Assembly (NCBI GenBank): GCA_963920705.1
Contig: OY987232.1
Coordinates: 18,079,942 to 18,143,941 of the forward strand
Source of the DNA: Odiellus spinosus
Lineage: Eukaryota; Arthropoda; Arachnida; Opiliones; Phalangiidae
Direction of reading: 5' to 3'
DNA length: 64,000 nt
Under the pieces are notes generated by a model that was given only the letters and a program-made list of their open reading frames with translations, was not told the DNA's origin and made no database searches. A program made the translations under genes and the position numbers. Positions 1 to 11,527 of the stretch are shown here, in pieces (positions within the stretch are counted from its first letter, which is position 1; the number at the start of each line of letters is the position of its first letter).

Positions 1-1528
1 GATTTTGTTGAGTTAAATTAAAATATGGGATTTTGTTGAGTTAAATTAAAAAATGGGATTTTGTTGAGTTAAATTAAAAAATGGGATTTTGTTGGGTTAA
101 ATTAAAAAATGGGATTTTGTTGAGTTAAATTAAAATATGGGATTTTGTTGAGTTAAATTAAAATATGGGATTTTGTTGAGTTAAATTAAAATATGGGATT
201 TTGTTGAGTTAAATTAAAATATGGGATTTTGTTGAGTTAAAATAAAATATGGGATTTTGTTGAGTTAAATTAAAAAATGGGATTTTGTTGAGTTAAATTA
301 AAATACGGGATTTTGTTGAGTTAAATTAAAATATGGGATTTTGTTGAGTTAAATTAAAATACGGGATTTTGTTGAGTTAAATTAAAATACGGGATTTTGT
401 TGAGTTAAATTAAAATATGGGATTTTGTTGAGTTAAATTAAAATACGGGATTTTGTTGAGTTAAATTAAAATACGGGATTTTGTTGAGTTAAATTAAAAT
501 ATGGGATTTTGTTGAGTTAAATTAAAATATGGGATTTTGTTGAGTTAAATTAAAATACGGGATTTTGTTGAGTTAAATTAAAATATGGGATTTTGTTGAG
601 TTAAATTAAAATATGGGATTTTGTTGAGTTAAATTAAAATATGGGATTTTGTTGAGTTAAATTAAAATACGGGATTTTGTTGAGTTAAATTAAAATATGG
701 GATTTTGTTGAGTTAAATTAAAATATGGGATTTTGTTGAGTTAAAATAAAATATGGGATTTTGTTGAGTTAAATTAAAAAATGGGATTTTGTTGAGTTAA
801 ATTAAAATACGGGATTTTGTTGAGTTAAATTAAAATATGGGATTTTGTTGAGTTAAATTAAAATACGGGATTTTGTTGAGTTAAATTAAAATACGGGATT
901 TTGTTGAGTTAAATTAAAATATGGGATTTTGTTGAGTTAAATTAAAATATGGGATTTTGTTGAGTTAAATTAAAATACGGGATTTTGTTGAGTTAAATTA
1001 AAATATGGGATTTTGTTGAGTTAAATTAAAATATGGGATTTTGTTGAGTTAAATTAAAATACGGGATTTTGTTGAGTTAAATTAAAATATGGGATTTTGT
1101 TGAGTTAAATTAAAATATGAGATTTTGTTGAGTTAAATTAAAAAATGGGATTTTGTTGAGTTAAATTAAAATATGGGATTTTGTTGAGTTAAATTAAAAT
1201 ACGGGATTTTGTTGAGTTAAATTAAAATATGGGATTTTGTTGAGTTAAATTAAAATATGGGATTTTGTTGAGTTAAATTAAAAATGGGATTTTGTTGAGT
1301 TAAATTAAAATATGAGATTTTGTTGAGTTAAATTAAAATATGGGATTTTGTTGAGTTAAATTAAAATATGGGATTTTGTTGAGTTAAATTAAAATATGGG
1401 ATTTTGTTGAGTTAAATTAAAAAATGGGATTTTGTTGAGTTAAATTAAAAAATGGGATTTTGTTGAGTTAAATTAAAAAATGGGATTTTGTTGAGTTAAA
1501 TTAAAATAAGGGATTTCGTTGAGTTAAA
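1..1528. repeat. 28-bp tandem satellite, left end cut by window
   Basis: About 54 head-to-tail copies of a 28-bp AT-rich monomer whose core reads GATTTTGTTGAGTTAAATTA, followed by an eight-base variable tail (AAATATGG, AAATACGG or AAAAATGG). The array starts before base 1. It decays at the right end, where TTTTG becomes TTTCG in the last copy. The order of tail variants is not random: a rare AAATAAAAT variant recurs near 238 and 742, 18 monomers apart, followed by a similar series of tails. This indicates duplication of multi-monomer blocks. No coding content is seen. Confidence 0.95.
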
Positions 1529-1852
1529 CGATAAGGAATTGACCAAAAATATATTATTTATTAGGTGATAGCGTCACTTTAAAAAAGAAAGACTAATTTC
1601 ATATTTGTTTTCTTTAACTCTTAGCTGGTTAGAAGTTGAAACGTCTTTCTATGCTTTTATAAATCGTAGATCGATAATAAAGAAGAATGATAGCAGTGTT
1701 TATTGGTACGAAGTTTACTCCCCTGATTTTTTCTTATTGATTATTGATTTGAAATCTAGTATTATTGAATTTCGCTAGCTCATATTCTCTGTAACGGAAT
1801 TCTCACACAAAGATTTTTATATATTAAAGAGATAGTTGCATACTTTTAACAT
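1529..1852. other. Spacer between two satellites, no gene seen
   Basis: AT-rich unique sequence between the 28-bp and 172-bp arrays. No ORF, RNA gene or transposon end was recognised. Confidence 0.5.
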
Positions 1853-3412
1853 TTTTGCTCGATTTCTATCAGTGGCGGAATAATCTCTAACGAGTGGCTC
1901 ATGTCAATTTTATTATTTTAAATTAATCTAGGGGATGTCTTCTTTCTAATGGTGCAATCAGTTTATGTCTAGGTCTCAGTAGAAAAAAGTTACGGCCATT
2001 TTCAGATAGGGGTCATTTTTGGATTTTTGCTCGATTTCTATCAGTGGCGGAATAATCTTTAACGAGTGGCTCATGTTAATTTTATTATTTTAAATTAATC
2101 TATGTAATGTCTTCTTTCTAATGGTGTAATCAGTTTAGGCCTAGGTCTTAGTAGAAAAAAGTTACGGCCATTTTAAGATAGGGGTCATTTTTGGATTTTT
2201 GCTCGATTTCTATCAGTGGCGGAATAATCTTTAACGAGTGGTTCATGTTAATTTTATTATTTTAAATTAATCTAGGGAATGTCTTCTTTCTAATGGTGCA
2301 ATCAGTTTATGCCTAGGTCTCATTAGAAAAAAGTTACGGCCATTTTAAGATAGGGGTCATTTTGGGGTTTTTGCTCGATTTGTATCAGTGGCGGAATAAT
2401 CTTTAACGAGTGGCTCATGTCAATTTCATTATTTTAAATTAATCTAGGGAATGTCTTCTTTCTAATGGTGCAATCAGTTTATGCCTAGGTCTTAGTAGAA
2501 AAAAGTTACGGCCATTTTAAGATAGGGGTCATTTTTGAATTTTTGCTCGATTTCTATCATTGGCGGAATAATCTTTAACGAGTGGCTCGTGTCAATTTTA
2601 TGATTTTAAATTAATCTATGGGATGTCTTCTTTCTAATCGTGCAATAGGTTTATGCCTAGGTCTTAGTAGAAAAAAGTTACGGCCATTTTAAGATAGGGG
2701 TCATTTTTGAATTTTTGCTCGATTTCTATCATTGGCGGAATAATCTTTAACGAGTGGCTCGTGTCAATTTGATTATTTTAAATTAATCTAGGGGATGTCT
2801 TCTTTCTAATGGTGCAATCGGTTTATGCCTAGGTCTTAGTAGAAAAAAGTTACGGCCATTTTAAGATGGGGGTCATTTTTGGATTTTTGCTCGATTTTTA
2901 TCAGTTTCGGAATAATCTTTAACGAGTGGCTCATGTCAATTTTATTGTTTTAAATTAATCTAGGGAATGTCTTCTTTCTAATGGTGCAATCGGTTTATGC
3001 CTAGGTCTTAGTAGAAAAAAGTTACGGCCATTTTAAGATAGGGGTCATTTTTGAATTTTTGCTCGATTTCTATCATTGGCGGAATAATCTTTAACGAGTG
3101 GCTCGTGTCAATTTTATGATTTTAAATTAATCTATGGGATGTCTTCTTTCTAATGGTGCAATCAGTTTATGCCTAGGTCTTAGTAGAAAAAAGTTACGGC
3201 CATTTTAAGATAGGGGTCATTTTTAGATTTTTGCTCGATTTGTATCAGTGGCGGAATAATCTTTAACGAGTGGCTCATGACAATTTCATTATTTTAAATT
3301 AATCTAGGGGATGTCTTCTTTCTAATGGCGCAATCGGTTTATGTCTAGGTCTTAGTAGAAAAAAGTTACGGCCATTTTAAGATAGGGGAAATTTTTGGAT
3401 TTTAGCTCAAAG
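1853..3412. repeat. 172-bp tandem satellite, nine copies
   Basis: The motif GCTCGATTTCTATCAGTGGC recurs at 1857, 2029, 2201, 2373 and onward at a constant 172-bp period, giving about nine copies. Each unit also contains TTACGGCCATTTTAAGATAG and ATGTCTTCTTTCTAATGG. Copies differ by scattered substitutions with almost no indels. The last copy decays at about 3400 (TTTTAGCTCAAAG). No long ORF runs through it. A nucleosome-length monomer of this size is typical of centromeric or pericentromeric satellites, but function cannot be read from sequence. Confidence 0.95.
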
Positions 3413-4075
3413 AACGCTAGATAGACTGATATCAACTAAAAATGATATTTTTTTTGACTACAAACAATCCGAAAATATATTCTAATATCTAGAAATTATG
3501 AAAAACATAAAATATAATGGTTATACCTTATTTAACCATTTTAATTATTAAAGATTGTGATTTCAATAAATAATGAATTTGCCTTAGTTTTGTCAGCCAC
3601 TTGGACCGGATAGGTAACTTTTAAAAGTTCATTTACGTTTTGTTTCCATGGAAACACAACACATAATTGACTTCCAAACACAAGAGATATTGTAAAGCAA
3701 TTTTGAATTCACTGGAGTCAATTCAACGTAGAGTTTGCTCCAAGGCTATAAATTGTTGAGTTAGTTTGAGTAAAAATGGCTTGGAGTCTGCTGCCAACTT
3801 AAGGTGGTATATTGAATATGAAATAGCTAGGGTTATATAGGTTCGACCTAAAACTTTCATGTCGTGATAAGAATAACAATGCGAGTGTAAGTGGATAGAT
3901 GAAACATTTTACGTGTTACACGAATCCACCACGATCTCATTTTCATACTCAGTTACTGACTTTGTTCAAACTTGGATCTAAAAGATTCAAACCTCTAAGG
4001 GAAAGGATTATTCTTGTGGTACTGGGAATTGGATAAACATTTTTCATGAACTCTAAATGGAAAATGAGTCATATT
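3413..4075. other. Non-coding, no feature recognised
   Basis: AT-rich sequence with no ORF of note. A short stretch near 4046 (GAACTCTAAATGGAAAATGA) resembles stretches near 12145 and 41104, so it is probably a dispersed repeat fragment. Confidence 0.4.
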
Positions 4076-4407
4076 ACAAACAAATATTAAACTAGAAAAC
4101 TTACCCAAAAAATAGGCTTAGCTGGATTCATGGATATCAGCTGAATTTCTTCGAATTGAAGGGTCAGGGACCAATCAAATGTTATTATAAGTCGCATTTA
4201 GATCTCGCCTTAACTACTAAACCTTTGCTGATTGGTTGCTGACCCTTTAATGCGAAGAAATTCAGGATCTTCATGAATCCAGCTAAGTCTATTTTGATGG
4301 TAAGTTTTAAATTTATTTCTAATTTAATATTTCTTGTAATTTTTGTTTTACTGGTGGATTAGGCCTATTTAAACGATAATGAATAGCTATTAGGTTGCAT
4401 TCTCCCT
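4076..4407. mobile_element. TTAA-flanked palindromic element, left end truncated
   Basis: The right end is intact: AGGTTGCATTCTCCCT is followed by TTAA (4408-4411). The left arm starts inside the usual inverted repeat (ACAAACAAATATTAAACTAG) and lacks the outer ~80 bp. The arms are inverted copies: AATAGGCTTAGCTGGATTCA on the left is answered by the complementary sequence near 4275. No coding capacity, so it is a MITE-like non-autonomous element of the same family as 32606-33041. Confidence 0.75.
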
Positions 4408-4411
4408 TTAA

Positions 4412-5069
4412 TCAATGTATTAGCAACGTATATTCATTCCCGGTGTACGAGAATTCATGGGGAAAATAATGATTGCAAATGGAAACCTACGCTAGTTTGA
4501 GTGATTTATGAGTTGCTTGTAACACGCTAGGGTAGAGTTGCTTGATTTATATTAGTTACGCGTAGCCGATATAATATGTATATCATATAGTTAGAATATA
4601 ACGAATGACCTTTGCCCTCTCTCAATGCGGTTAGAAAGCAAGGATGACTTAGAATCGTAGAGAATCAAGTAACAAGAGGAATGAAAGACTAAGCCTTGGC
4701 CAATCAAATATTCATAGTTAGCCTATTTTTTTTTTTTGTTTCGATTCGTTCAAAGGCAATTTTCACTATCTTATCCGGCTAGGCCCTTTAAGTGAGGCTT
4801 GCCCTTTTTGTTAAAATAGGGCAAAGGATATAGTCGTTTGGAAAAATATTGTCATGTAGTCGTTTGGCGCGCGTTCCTAATGGTTTGGAGGATTTTTGTA
4901 TTTTTCAAGTATTTTGTTTCTTCGTTATAATACACGTGTCGACAAAACAAAGCCTTCATAATGACCCTTTCATTTAAATTGAGCCACAAATGACTCACTG
5001 ACTAGAGTGAAGTCTTAATAAACTTAATAAGTTCTTGAAATCGAATAATCATTATTTTCTTAATTATAT
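4412..5069. other. Non-coding, no feature recognised
   Basis: No credible gene, RNA or element end was found in this interval. Confidence 0.4.
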
Positions 5070-5421
5070 GATTAAACAGAAGCCGATGAAACCCTCCTTT
5101 GAAGTCTATTACTCCCTGGTCTTGTCTACCCCTCTCTGTATGGGTTAGTCTCAAAAATGGCGATTCGTACGCCTCCTAACGGTAGATATTTTCGGAGCGA
5201 GAGTTCGTCCAGCGAATATCTCTAGCAACCTTGAAGTTCGTCAACCAAACGTCGTCGTTTGTGGAGAGAGAGAATTTCCAATTTTCCGTAGACAGGGGGG
5301 TATGAAATAGGACCCCTCCGATCTCGTAAATTTGGGAATTTTACCCATACAGAGAGGAGCGCTATATCGAACATTAGAGTAGTAGACTTCAAAGGAGGGT
5401 TTCATCGGCTTCTGGATTAAA
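5070..5421. mobile_element. MITE with 7-bp TSD, copy 1
   Basis: The element itself is 5077-5414. It begins CAGAAGCCGATGAAACCC and ends with the exact reverse complement. The terminal inverted repeat is about 32 bp, and an inner inverted pair (CTCTCTGTATGGGT / ACCCATACAGAGAG) lies about 60 bp in. It is flanked by an exact direct repeat GATTAAA at 5070-5076 and 5415-5421, read as a 7-bp target-site duplication. There is no ORF. It is one of eight copies in the window. Confidence 0.9.
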
Positions 5422-6219
5422 TTATATGTATTATATCAAATATTTTTCACCAAAAAAGGGGTACCTATTATCATTCGAACCACAAACGCTATCATTTCGC
5501 GGTTTTCACTTAAATATAAATTGAAGTCTTATTTAGTTCATGACTTAATTTTGATAATTATAACGTCTGAGATTAGCGAATCGAGGCTTACCCCTAGAAA
5601 AACTAATTCCCCTATTAATGAAAATCAGTGTCTTTACTACCGCCTTATTTATCTTATTTAATTAACTATAAGGTAATTAATTTCACGACATTACAATCCT
5701 TTTGAGATTGATTTCCCGCAGACTTATTTAACATCTGTTTACATCAGTTTTTGATGGGAAAAAAGTTTCGCCGGTAAAAACCTATTTTCTTTCTTCAAAA
5801 AATCTGATCTCTCTTCGAAGTTTGATCGAGATAGAGAAGATTGAATGGTACCTAACACGCGAAAAGGCTGACTGCATGCTGAGTTCATCCAAGAGACATC
5901 CTTTGAATACACTCGGTGCCTCCGGGGGACAAAATCGCAAAATGACGAGACGCCACGTTAAAATGACTTTCGTTTTAAAAATAAACCCTTTATCTAGAAA
6001 GTTTGTATTAAAGGGAGAATGTAACCTAACAGCGAGTGATTTAGACAGTAATCTGACGCCTGAAAAATGTCTCTGAGGTTAAATAAATTTCTGTGGTGAT
6101 GAAATTGGATTATATAGAGAGCTATATTTATTTTGCACGAAGCCTTTTCAGCTTAATTATTAAAATGTCACGTCAATAATATTCTATTATTAGAATATTC
6201 TCAAACTACATGTATGATT
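5422..6219. other. Non-coding with a TTAA-element end fragment
   Basis: An 84-codon ORF (5822-6076) exists but has no supporting gene signals. Its 3' half runs through TTAAAGGGAGAATG (around 6008), the end of the TTAA palindromic element, so it is not called as a gene. Confidence 0.45.
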
Positions 6220-6698
6220 GGATAATAAACAAATTAATTTCATAATAAACAAATTAATTTGATAATAAACCAATTAATAGGATAATAAACAAATTAATTG
6301 GATAATAAACTAAATAATTGGATAATAAACAAAATAATTGGATAATAAACCAATTAATAGGAAATTAAACAAATTAATTTGATAATAAACAAATTAATTT
6401 GATAATAAACAAATTAATTTGATAATAAACAAATTAATTTGATAATAAACAAATTAATTTGATAATAAACAAATTAATTTGATAATAAACAAATTAATTT
6501 GATAATAAACAAATTAATTTGATAATAAACAAATTAATTTGATAATAAACAAATTAATTTGATAACAAACAAATTAATTTGATAAAAAACTAAATTATTT
6601 GATAATAAACAAATTAATTTGATAATAAACAAATTAATTTGATAATAAACAAATTAATTGGATAATAAACAAATTAATTGGATAATAAACAAATTAAT
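6220..6698. repeat. 20-bp tandem satellite
   Basis: About 24 copies of GATAATAAACAAATTAATTT. The left third is degenerate (AATTGG, CAATTAATAG and CATAAT variants). Copies from about 6381 to 6540 are nearly identical, suggesting recent expansion from the centre. Confidence 0.95.
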
Positions 6699-6774
6699 AG
6701 AAAGGTTTGTGATAATATTAACAATGTCGCGTGTTATTTTTGGTTTACGCCTGTAAAAGTGTTCCAACAGTTTC

Positions 6775-9700
6775 GAATGAATGAATGAATGTTTATTAAC
6801 TCTCCATTTACTACATAAATGGATCCCTTTTAAATCAGGGAGGAACAATGGTTCGCGAGTTTATATCCATGCAGTAACTAAAGTTACGCGTTACATTTAA
6901 GAATATATACGATTAAACAAAGATAAGAAAACAAATTAAAGTTAAGTACAATATCGAAAGAATACAATAACATAATAATAATAATAATAAGTCCAAACAG
7001 TATTTCGCGAGCACGCAGCAGAAAGTTATATAAGCGATTTTAAACCGAGAAGAGATTTTAGGTTCTTAGGTATTATAGTTTGGTTTTAATTTGGTCATAA
7101 GCCTAAGGGAGCTCCAGTGGAGAAGAATGTCTTTGACCTCCCCAATGGGATACGAATCGTCCTGTACAAAACCAAGGAGGCCTGTTAAGTGGGAAGAGTC
7201 GATATGTGATGCAAGGAGACCACTCCTCTCCTGAGAAAGAGCCTGGCAATGTAGTAAAACATGCGGTATATCTTCGACTGGGGCACCACAAAGGGGGCAA
7301 GCTGGGTCCTCCCCAAATATTTTGGAAAGTCGCGATGCCGTTGGCAAAGAACCGACGCGAGCGAGAAAAAAGAGATGGCTAGCCCGACCATTCGAATAGA
7401 ACTTCTCTACCGATGGGTGATCCTTCGTACGGTATAGTGAGAGGCTATCATGTCGCTCGACTTCAGCTTTCCACAACTCGGTCGAGTTGTCCCGAACAGC
7501 CCGGCGCACCACATTGTTCCATTCACGCAGCGACTCCACATCACCACGAGGGTGGCCTTTACCAAACTTGCAGTCCAAGTGCCATACGCGATTTATCCAT
7601 TTAGTTCTGTGGCCCATGGCACGGAGGTATTCGTATACCTGTTTCGCCAGGCAGCTTCTGGGCATGAACTTTAGCCGCCCAAGGTATAGAAGTTTACTAG
7701 ACGCCTCACGTTCTACGAATGTAGACCAGGCAAGCTCGCCTTTGATGGCAGCGTGTGAGGTCATAAAATTTCCTCCGATTCCGGCTTTGCCCACCACAAA
7801 CTGTGATTGATCGAGGCATCGAGTTGTTTGTTCGGAAAGACACAGAACTTCATTCGAGTACGTCAAGCTTGGAACGGCAACAGACTTCCATAAGGTACGG
7901 ATGACAGTGTACTGGTTGTAAGAATGCGCTCCTTTGTGTTTCACTGCCCCCATGTAACGTCTTGCCCTCGTGCGTAAATTCTGTTCATGAGGGTCCAGGT
8001 ATATAAAAGAGTCGTTAAGCGTAACGCCCAGATACTCTCCGGAGCTACATCTCTTTATTGGACTTCCCTGGATTGAAAACGCGAAATCAGGTATCGAAAG
8101 AGGGGCTCCCAGGTACATGACGAAGCATTTTGATGGGCTGAAGAGAAGACCCATATCCGACGCAAAATCACCACAAATGTCGAGCAGGTTTTGCAGGGAA
8201 GCTTCGCAATCCGAGACGCAAAAAATATCGTCGGCGAAGAAAAGTCCTGGGATTGTAAAGTCCAATAAAATGTTTGAAGGATGGCGCAACCGATAACCCA
8301 AACCGCTCGCCAACAAACTACGAGAGAGTGGTTCCAAGAAAAGCGCGAAGAGTAGCGGTGAGAGTGGGCATCCCTGTTTCAGGCCAACGCGACTCGCGAG
8401 ATAATCCGTAGAGATTTTTCCAAATAAAAATCTATATTTCGTAACCGAATACAGCGCAGAAATATGCTCTACAAAATTCTTCGGAATACCAAGGTCTAAA
8501 AGCGTGCTCCAGAGACGTTCCCTGTTAACCGAGTCGTAAGCCTTCTTGAGATCAAGAAACGCGACGTGAAGTTCACGGCCCTCTATTCTCGCAGTTTCAA
8601 TTAGTTGCGTAAGCACAAACAAATTGTCAGCGCCGCGTCTTCCACGACGGAATCCATTTTGTAGTTCGCCAAGGATAGCGTGACTTTCAACATACATTTC
8701 GAGACGGTGCTTGAGTAGTGACATGTATAGCTTCGAAAGACACTGAGAGAGGGCAATGGGACGATAGTTGTCTAGTTCTAGCGGGTCTTTAGTACCCCCT
8801 TTAAATAATAAGCGAATGTCAGTTAAAGACCAAGACTCGGGTATGTCATTCGTAGTTAGAACGGTGTTGAACAGGTGACAGAGGGCAAAACGAGCCGCAG
8901 GACCGAGGGCTCGTAATAGTTCATTAGTTATCTGGTCTTCCCCAGCCGCTTTACCAGTAGGTAGACGTCGAATAGTTTCATTTAACTCAGGAACGGTAAT
9001 ATCTTCAGTAAGAGTCGAATCCAGATTAAACGAAGGGGCTACGACTCGAAATCTAGGCGAGATCAATGAAGAGTGTCGCGCGTGGAGATCTTCCTCTTCC
9101 ATGATAGCAAATTCCTCCAATCGGTGCTGCACCTCTATGGGTGATTCAAGAATGTTCAAACCCGAAGCATCCTTTATCGCGAGAGCGGGTTGGGCGGTAG
9201 GTTGTTCCTTGAAGAGACGCCAAAACTTTTTGGAAGCGAGGTTTCCGGCTGAGAGGATGTCATCTTCAGTTTGGCGGTCAATTTCTTTTATTTTCCTAGA
9301 AATTAAAGCCGTAACCCGCCTCTTTTTCTCCAAGAAGAGGTCCCAGTGATATTGTATTATTTCCTTTTCATAGACGAGCGGTTTACGGGAAAACCGGCGG
9401 TACACCTTGTTCGCCTCCTTTCTTTCCGCTATGGCCAGTTTCACCTCACGATCAAACCAACGTTTTTGAATACGCCTTTTCGAATCGCCTGTTGTTCTGC
9501 CCAAGTGTTTAGTAGCTGTATCGATTATTAGACCCTGAAAGGTTCCATAATCTGTTTGTTCAGAGGCCTGAATTGCTTTATCCAAATCAACACTATAAGC
9601 AACCATGGTATCTTCATTTTGAGTTCGCCAGCGCACTTGACACTGTGAGTTCGTAGCGATTGGGCGTGTCAGAGCAAGGTTGAACTCAGCTATAAGAGCG

Positions 9701-10449
9701 TTATGATCGCTTCCAAAGCTCCAGAGACCATCTTCGTGGATCACAAGACCAACCAGAAGGTTTGACATTAAGGGGTTGCAAAGGGCATAGTCAATAGAAG
9801 ACGTAAGACCACGGGCGGACCATGTAACCTTTCCCGCGCACATAGCTTGATCCAGATTTGTTATAGAGAAGTCATGATCAGTAGCCCAGGATCTCAGGGC
9901 GGTGCCGTTAGTATCTTCATAACCATCCAGATCATGCAAGTGGCCATTAAAATCACCCACAAGGTAAACTGGAAGAGTATCGGAGGGGTTCAGACGTACC
10001 AAGTCAGCCGACATGCAGGACCAGATGGATTCGTTCCAAGAAGCTTCTTCTTTAGCGGTAGCGATATACACCACCCCGAGCATGAAAACCATCTCGGCAG
10101 CCTTTATTTCCAACCATAAATGTTCTTTACAATAGTGTGACCCGAGGCAGCTGACACCCTCCCTCAACACGACACCAATACCACCACCTTTCTTCTGACC
10201 TTTTGATCGATTTACACCATACCACTGGAAGCCTTGACCGAGTTCTGGACTTTCGTCGTCTCTGAGAAACGTTTCCGCAACACAAAACACCATGGCTTGC
10301 GACCGAACCATTTCTTGCTCTATTTCTTGCCAGAGTTCTCGCTTTCGGCCACCCTGAACGTTTAGGAACCCAATCTTCAAGTAATTTAGTTTAGCTCTGC
10401 TTTGGTGTGCAGAGTGAAGCCGACATTCAGGTAGAGTTTGGCAAACCAC
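6775..10449 (-). mobile_element. Non-LTR retrotransposon (LINE), coding region apparently intact
   Basis: The element consists of the minus-strand ORF (7066-10449) plus a 3' UTR down to 6775. On the minus strand the 3' end reads AATAAA followed by a short CATT repeat (plus-strand GAATGAATGAATGAATG, 6775-6791). It is preceded by a small hairpin (stem CCATTTA/TAAATGG, loop CTACA, 6804-6822). Short-repeat tails and 3' hairpins are known for LINEs that prime on their own 3' end. An (ATA)n tract lies in the UTR at 6972-6990. The 5' boundary and any target-site duplication were not located; no first ORF (gag-like) was seen upstream. Confidence 0.8.
7066..10449 (-). CDS. LINE endonuclease-reverse transcriptase polyprotein, 1127 aa
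   Basis: A single uninterrupted ORF with the order expected for a non-LTR retrotransposon ORF2. Residues ~24-260 form an apurinic-type endonuclease/exonuclease/phosphatase domain: LKIGFLN (N30), AET (E59), VGDFN (D166, N168), SSIDYAL (D220) and SDHN (D248, H249). These are the family's usual catalytic positions. Residues ~500-790 form the reverse transcriptase: NYRPI (~561), FLDLKKAYD (D633), QGCPLSP (692-698) and FADD (738-741), which carries the catalytic aspartates. A C-terminal zinc knuckle, C-x2-C-x8-H-x4-C, lies at C1051, C1054, H1063 and C1068. All catalytic residues are present and the frame is open, so the copy may be young. By family knowledge, it would nick the target and reverse-transcribe its RNA there. 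The clade was not assigned: RT motifs and the short-repeat tail give mixed hints. The start is the first ATG of the open frame. Confidence 0.93.
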   Translation of the reverse strand: MVCQTLPECRLHSAHQSRAKLNYLKIGFLNVQGGRKRELWQEIEQEMVRSQAMVFCVAETFLRDDESPELGQGFQWYGVNRSKGQKKGGGIGVVLREGVSCLGSHYCKEHLWLEIKAAEMVFMLGVVYIATAKEEASWNESIWSCMSADLVRLNPSDTLPVYLVGDFNGHLHDLDGYEDTNGTALRSWATDHDFSITNLDQAMCAGKVTWSARGLTSSIDYALCNPLMSNLLVGLVIHEDGLWSFGSDHNALIAEFNLALTRPIATNSQCQVRWRTQNEDTMVAYSVDLDKAIQASEQTDYGTFQGLIIDTATKHLGRTTGDSKRRIQKRWFDREVKLAIAERKEANKVYRRFSRKPLVYEKEIIQYHWDLFLEKKRRVTALISRKIKEIDRQTEDDILSAGNLASKKFWRLFKEQPTAQPALAIKDASGLNILESPIEVQHRLEEFAIMEEEDLHARHSSLISPRFRVVAPSFNLDSTLTEDITVPELNETIRRLPTGKAAGEDQITNELLRALGPAARFALCHLFNTVLTTNDIPESWSLTDIRLLFKGGTKDPLELDNYRPIALSQCLSKLYMSLLKHRLEMYVESHAILGELQNGFRRGRRGADNLFVLTQLIETARIEGRELHVAFLDLKKAYDSVNRERLWSTLLDLGIPKNFVEHISALYSVTKYRFLFGKISTDYLASRVGLKQGCPLSPLLFALFLEPLSRSLLASGLGYRLRHPSNILLDFTIPGLFFADDIFCVSDCEASLQNLLDICGDFASDMGLLFSPSKCFVMYLGAPLSIPDFAFSIQGSPIKRCSSGEYLGVTLNDSFIYLDPHEQNLRTRARRYMGAVKHKGAHSYNQYTVIRTLWKSVAVPSLTYSNEVLCLSEQTTRCLDQSQFVVGKAGIGGNFMTSHAAIKGELAWSTFVEREASSKLLYLGRLKFMPRSCLAKQVYEYLRAMGHRTKWINRVWHLDCKFGKGHPRGDVESLREWNNVVRRAVRDNSTELWKAEVERHDSLSLYRTKDHPSVEKFYSNGRASHLFFLARVGSLPTASRLSKIFGEDPACPLCGAPVEDIPHVLLHCQALSQERSGLLASHIDSSHLTGLLGFVQDDSYPIGEVKDILLHWSSLRLMTKLKPNYNT

Positions 10450-11527
10450 GTTATTTCCCTATATATTTTAATACAGCCAAAACTAAGCAGCTGCCATGTC
10501 GTTACACCCTTACCAATATTTTACTAATAACATATGTACTTATAGCGCGTCTTACGTATCTAATTTTAAATAATTAGTAATCATTTAAAAATTATATTGT
10601 AATTAATTACGCAACAATTTGATCTTAAATAAATTAAGATTAAAATTCATGTTCTTAAAATTTCAACACTATAATTCATTACAAGCCATTAAACATATTT
10701 TAAGACTAATATTCATTACATAACCCCAATGATATTTCAACTATAATATTCATTACATAACCCTAATCGTGTTTTAAGAAAAATATTCATATCCGAAAAA
10801 TTATTTTGTCTAATATTCATAGCTCTGAAGATATTATAAGACTAATATTCATGTCCTTACGACCCAAAATCACCAACCATATTGAATATAAATAATTAAT
10901 ATTTTAAACTTGCCTAAACAGGTTACATCGACGATGGTTAAACATCTTTCGGTGGCTTGTCCACCATCCCCGGGACACGTGGCAATCTTCTTTCGAGTAA
11001 GGACCCTCTTAAGGGCCATCAACGATTCTTCCATATTTTATTAAACAAGATTATTAATATTTTATAAGAAAACTTCGCGTAGATATCGTAAAAGGTCGAA
11101 AAAAAAATAGTGAAATTATCGGAGAAACGTCTTCAAGAGCTATTAACCAAGAATCTAGGCGATTTTCGATTCAGATATCATTGAAGAGCTTTGTTTTTTC
11201 CGATTCGTTTGTCGTCAGCCCGTTTTCTAGAATTTTGAGCGTAAATTCTGGGTCGCGAGCTTTCCTCTAGAAAGTCTCGGAATCCGAACAACATCTGATC
11301 ATTGGTGTCAAACTGCGCAGGCGCTAATCGACCCGTCCGCTTTAGCGCGTTTTCACTATGGCTTAGGAAGTCCGGTTCTTACACGAACGAGGTACATACA
11401 TAAAACATTCTTACCAGACCCTAATAATAAAGGTACTCCCTTTGAAATGGGGGTATTCTGCTTAAAGGGAGACTCTAAAAATGGATCAGTTTTTGATTTT
11501 ATTTCCGGAATCACCATGACTTAAAAC
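10450..11527. other. Non-coding, AT-rich, degenerate AATATTCAT repeats
   Basis: 10670-10870 contains several imperfect repeats around AATATTCAT followed by CCCTAAT- or TTAAGA-like segments. 10920-11400 is more GC-rich and mixed, with no ORF. It may include the LINE 5' UTR next to 10450, but no boundary is visible. Confidence 0.4.

Noticed and set aside
5822..6076. 84-codon ORF as a gene
   Set aside because: Its second half reads through a transposon end; no promoter or homologue evidence.
7103..10119. Small ORFs on both strands within the LINE
   Set aside because: They overlap the 1127-codon frame, which has full domain support.
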